In this document: positions 60,516-64,000 of the stretch, in pieces | Position numbering within the stretch: the stretch's first letter is position 1 | Layout of the letters: each line of letters starts with the position of its first letter | Assembly: GCA_021851715.1 (NCBI GenBank) | Contig: JAJZCR010000007.1 | Span: 1 to 64,000 of the forward strand | DNA length: 64,000 nucleotides | Reading direction: 5' to 3' | Source of the DNA: Planctomycetota bacterium | GTDB taxonomy: Bacteria > Planctomycetota > Phycisphaerae > WQYP01 | Notes under the pieces: generated by a model | Seen by the model: only the letters and a program-made list of their open reading frames with translations | Told to the model about the DNA's origin: nothing | Database searches by the model: none | Made by a program: the position numbers and the translations under genes

Positions 60516-63422
60516 TCATTTTTCCGCAACCAGATGATGCACCACGGCGGCATCCCGGGCGGAGAGATCCGGGTAGGCCGGGTTTTGTCCTACATCCGGC
60601 CGACGTTTCCAGCAGCGGACGCAACTGGCGTATTGCTCGCGGGTGTCGGTAATGGTAATGGTCCATTGATCACCGGGTTGGATGCGGTGAAAACCCAGTC
60701 CCAGTGCATCTTCAATTTCCGGGCCGTAATCAGTCATAAGCGGGGCCAAAACGTCTGCGGCGGGAAAGACAATCAGGGCTTGGGCGTCCAGGGCATTGCC
60801 CAGGCCAATGGATCGCTTGAGATCATCAAGCTGCTTAAGTCCATCCTGTATCAGCGGCATCAAGGTCTCCCAATGCCGGGCCAATTCCTGGGCCGGCGGC
60901 GGTTGCGGCCTGGAAAAAATGCGCCGATGAATATTGGTGTCGCCCGCAAGCTCTTTCATGCCCGGCAATTGCAGTACGGCCTGCCAGGCTTCATCCGCTG
61001 TGAAAACCAGCACCGGAGCCAACAGCTCCACCAGAGTGATCAGCAGGCGATGGCACATCGTCTGCGAAGCCCGGCGGCGCGCGGCGCCGGGCAGTTCGCA
61101 ATATAGCCGGTCCTTAATGGCTTTGGCATAAATGGATGAAATATCCACATTGCAGAATTCATACAGCAGCTTGAATACGTGATGAAATTCATAGCGTTCA
61201 TAAGCCTGCTGGACCTGGCTTTGCAACTCCGCAAGCTGATGCTGCATCCACGTATCAATGGAATGGGGCTGCGGATCCACCGCGTCGCGCGTGATGTCAA
61301 AGTCAAAAAGGTTGCCCAGCAGGTAGCGAATGGTATTGCGCAGCTTCCGGTAAGCTTCGCCCGTGCGGGCGAAAAGTTCTTTGGAACAGGGCATATCGTG
61401 CTGATAGTCAACGCTGCAAACCCACAGCCGCAGCACGTCTGCGCCGTTTTCTTTCAAGGCATCGACCACTTTAATATCGTTGCCCTGGCTTTTGGACATT
61501 TTGCGACCCTGGGCATCCACAATAAAACCGTGGGTGAGCACCTGCCGGAACGGCGGCTCCTGGCGGTAACCGGCTGCCTCCAGCAACGAGGCCTGAAACC
61601 AGCCGCGATGCTGGTCTGAGCCTTCCAGGTACAGGTTTGCCGGATATCCCAGTTCCGGATGGGTTTCGTTGAGCACCGCGCGATGAGAAGCGCCGGATTC
61701 AAACCATACATCCAGGATGTCCGCCCCCTGGCGCAGCTCCGAGGTCTTAAAGGTGAAATTGCTCACTGCCTGGCCATCCGGGGTGATAGCGGAATCGATC
61801 CACGTATCGCCGCCGAGAATTTGTTGCGGCGAATGCTGGTACCAGCAGTCGGCACCGTGGGTGCCAAAATAATTGGCGATGTGACGCAGTGATTTTTCAG
61901 AAAGCAGAATGTTGCCTCGCGGGTCAAAAAATGCCGGGATTGGCACTCCCCACCAGCGCTGCCGGGAAATGCACCAGTCAGGCCGGCTTTCCAGCATGCC
62001 CACAATTCGATTTTTGCCCCAGGCCGGAATCCAGGTGACCTCTTCCACGAAACGGCGGGCGCTTTGCATCAGCGGACCGGTGCCGCCCGCCCGGACGAAC
62101 CATTGCTCAGTGGCACGGAAAATAGTGGGCTTATGACACCGCCAGCAGTGGGGGTAGCTGTGGTCGATTTCCGCCTGATGGAAGAGCAGATGATGGGCTT
62201 GCAAAAACTCCACCAATATCGCATTGGCCTGCCAGATGCTCTGGCCGCGCAAAAACTCCGGCACGGAATCATCATATTTTCCATTGGCCAGCACCGGACA
62301 ATAAATTTCCAGATTTTCGCGGCGGCCCGTCTGGTAGTCCTCAAGCCCATGGCCGGGTGCTGTATGTACCAGGCCCGTGCCATCTTCCAGGGTGACATAA
62401 TCGGCCAAAACCACAGGCTGGGTCCGCGTGCTCTCCAGGGGGTGGCGATAGGATGGCCGAAGGGCGCACCAGTCTGCCCCGGTTACCGGCGCGGATATTT
62501 GGCAGGCCGTGCGGCCGGCCAACTGAAGTACTGACTCGGCCAGTTTGGCGGCAAGAATCAGCGGCGGTTCTCCGCCATCCGCCTGGCGCACGCATACGTA
62601 TTCATGCCTGGGGCCCGCGGCCACGGCCCGGTTCGCCGGCAGCGTCCATGGAGTTGTGGTCCAGATGAGCAAATTCGCGGCGGCCGGTACGGGCCCCCAG
62701 GCGGCGGGCCAGGTGTCGGCCGTTACGCACAGCGGAAAACGCACATACACGGACGTATCTTTTTTCGGGGCGTATTCCAGTTCCGCCTCGGCCAGTGCGG
62801 TCTGATCCGTTGTACACCAGTGCACCGGCTTGCGCTGCCGATAGACCAGATTATTTTTGACCAGCTCCGCCAATACCTCTACCACGCCTGCTTCATAACG
62901 CGGATCCAAGGTCAAATAGGGATGCTTAAAATCTCCCTGAATGCCCAGCCGCTGAAAGGAAGCGGACTGAATCCGGACAAACTTCATGGCGTAATCGCGG
63001 CAGTGCTGGCGGATCTGCGCCGGAGAAAGCTCCCGCATTTTCGGCCCCAGTTCCTTCTGGACGGCACTTTCAATCGGCAGCCCGTGGCAATCCCAGCCCG
63101 GTACATACGGTGAATCCCAGCCCTGCATGTTGCGAAAGCGCACAATAATATCTTTGAGGACTTTGTTAATCAGGTGGCCGGTGTGAATATCGCCATTGGC
63201 GTATGGCGGGCCGTCATGGAGCACCCATTTTCCCAGGGGATGAGGGCGTTGACGCAGAGATTCATACTCATGGTGGGTTTCCCAGCGGGCCAGGATGGAT
63301 GGTTCGCGCTGGGTCAGGTTCGCCTTCATGTCAAAATTAGTCCGTGGCAGATTCAGGGTGTGCTTGTAGTCCCTGGCGGCCGGCTCGGCCGGGAGGCTGG
63401 GTTTAGTTTCAGGTGTGGTCAT
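60516..63422 (-). CDS. ileS: Isoleucyl-tRNA synthetase
   Basis: A 968-residue class I aminoacyl-tRNA synthetase that charges tRNA-Ile and edits valine. The HIGH motif appears as GDIHTGHLINK, the KMSKS loop as GRKMSKSQGND, and GWDCHGLPIESAVQKELG and the editing domain region are complete. The C-terminus of bacterial type has CVRCWKRRPDVGQ, but the second cysteine pair expected about 20 residues on reads SARD. ATG 63422 is the likely start. It is transcribed away from the ferredoxin-NADP reductase gene. Confidence 0.95.
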   Translation of the reverse strand: MTTPETKPSLPAEPAARDYKHTLNLPRTNFDMKANLTQREPSILARWETHHEYESLRQRPHPLGKWVLHDGPPYANGDIHTGHLINKVLKDIIVRFRNMQGWDSPYVPGWDCHGLPIESAVQKELGPKMRELSPAQIRQHCRDYAMKFVRIQSASFQRLGIQGDFKHPYLTLDPRYEAGVVEVLAELVKNNLVYRQRKPVHWCTTDQTALAEAELEYAPKKDTSVYVRFPLCVTADTWPAAWGPVPAAANLLIWTTTPWTLPANRAVAAGPRHEYVCVRQADGGEPPLILAAKLAESVLQLAGRTACQISAPVTGADWCALRPSYRHPLESTRTQPVVLADYVTLEDGTGLVHTAPGHGLEDYQTGRRENLEIYCPVLANGKYDDSVPEFLRGQSIWQANAILVEFLQAHHLLFHQAEIDHSYPHCWRCHKPTIFRATEQWFVRAGGTGPLMQSARRFVEEVTWIPAWGKNRIVGMLESRPDWCISRQRWWGVPIPAFFDPRGNILLSEKSLRHIANYFGTHGADCWYQHSPQQILGGDTWIDSAITPDGQAVSNFTFKTSELRQGADILDVWFESGASHRAVLNETHPELGYPANLYLEGSDQHRGWFQASLLEAAGYRQEPPFRQVLTHGFIVDAQGRKMSKSQGNDIKVVDALKENGADVLRLWVCSVDYQHDMPCSKELFARTGEAYRKLRNTIRYLLGNLFDFDITRDAVDPQPHSIDTWMQHQLAELQSQVQQAYERYEFHHVFKLLYEFCNVDISSIYAKAIKDRLYCELPGAARRRASQTMCHRLLITLVELLAPVLVFTADEAWQAVLQLPGMKELAGDTNIHRRIFSRPQPPPAQELARHWETLMPLIQDGLKQLDDLKRSIGLGNALDAQALIVFPAADVLAPLMTDYGPEIEDALGLGFHRIQPGDQWTITITDTREQYASCVRCWKRRPDVGQNPAYPDLSARDAAVVHHLVAEK

Positions 63423-64000
<578 letters not shown>

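Overview
The window is a bacterial chromosome segment (roughly mid-to-high 50s % GC by eye) packed with genes on both strands. It carries one tRNA gene and no rRNA operon, prophage or CRISPR array. Genes for lipid A synthesis (LpxA), a Kdo hydroxylase-like protein, an Mla-type lipid transporter, a LolA-like carrier and several lipoproteins point to a Gram-negative cell with an outer membrane. An alternative complex III plus caa3-type oxidase cluster, frequent TTG/GTG starts and the overall gene mix fit a member of the Planctomycetota, perhaps the Phycisphaerae. The lineage is an inference from gene content and was not tested by phylogeny.

Layout. 0-3.5 kb: a partial PTS IIA-like gene, a palindromic MITE-like repeat touching the end of a GNAT gene, hisF, and a two-gene cassette of a D12-class DNA adenine methylase and a small unknown protein. 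3.5-18.8 kb: one long plus-strand respiratory cluster, actABCDEF (alternative complex III), a membrane cytochrome c, a SCO copper chaperone, a caa3 oxidase (coxB with two cytochrome c domains, A2-type coxA, coxC, a subunit IV) and a second subunit III-like gene. 18.9-22.8 kb: a minus-strand Zn/Mn-type ABC importer with a promoter covered by a palindromic operator. 23-32.9 kb: a YraN-like protein, a GT-C membrane protein, a YgfZ-like protein, and a tightly overlapping run of pseudo-receiver, LolA-like carrier, MMPL exporter, lipoprotein and PaaK-like adenylating enzyme.

33-44.8 kb: PcrA/UvrD helicase, Kdo hydroxylase, SDR dehydrogenase, glutaredoxin-like protein, thioesterase, ADP-ribosylglycohydrolase, sugar isomerase, tRNA-Ser(UGA), Nudix hydrolase, a very acidic small protein, coaD and gnd. 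45-52.6 kb: a plus-strand series of lipoprotein hydrolase, ICMT-like methyltransferase, condensation-fold acyltransferase, ComF-like protein, HrpB helicase and a quinone reductase. 52.6-64 kb: two family 2 glycosyltransferases, MlaF/MlaE, HslU without an adjacent hslV, LpxA, xylose isomerase, IleRS with half of its C-terminal zinc knuckle missing, and the start of a ferredoxin-NADP reductase.

How it works together: the respiratory block encodes a quinol-to-oxygen chain. Quinol is oxidised by the Act complex, and electrons pass through several c-type hemes, including three homologous cytochrome c modules, to the CuA site and the A2-type oxidase. The best candidate for a little-described system is the LolA/MMPL/lipoprotein/PaaK operon, which resembles the export half of aryl-polyene-type pigment or lipid clusters without the polyketide genes.
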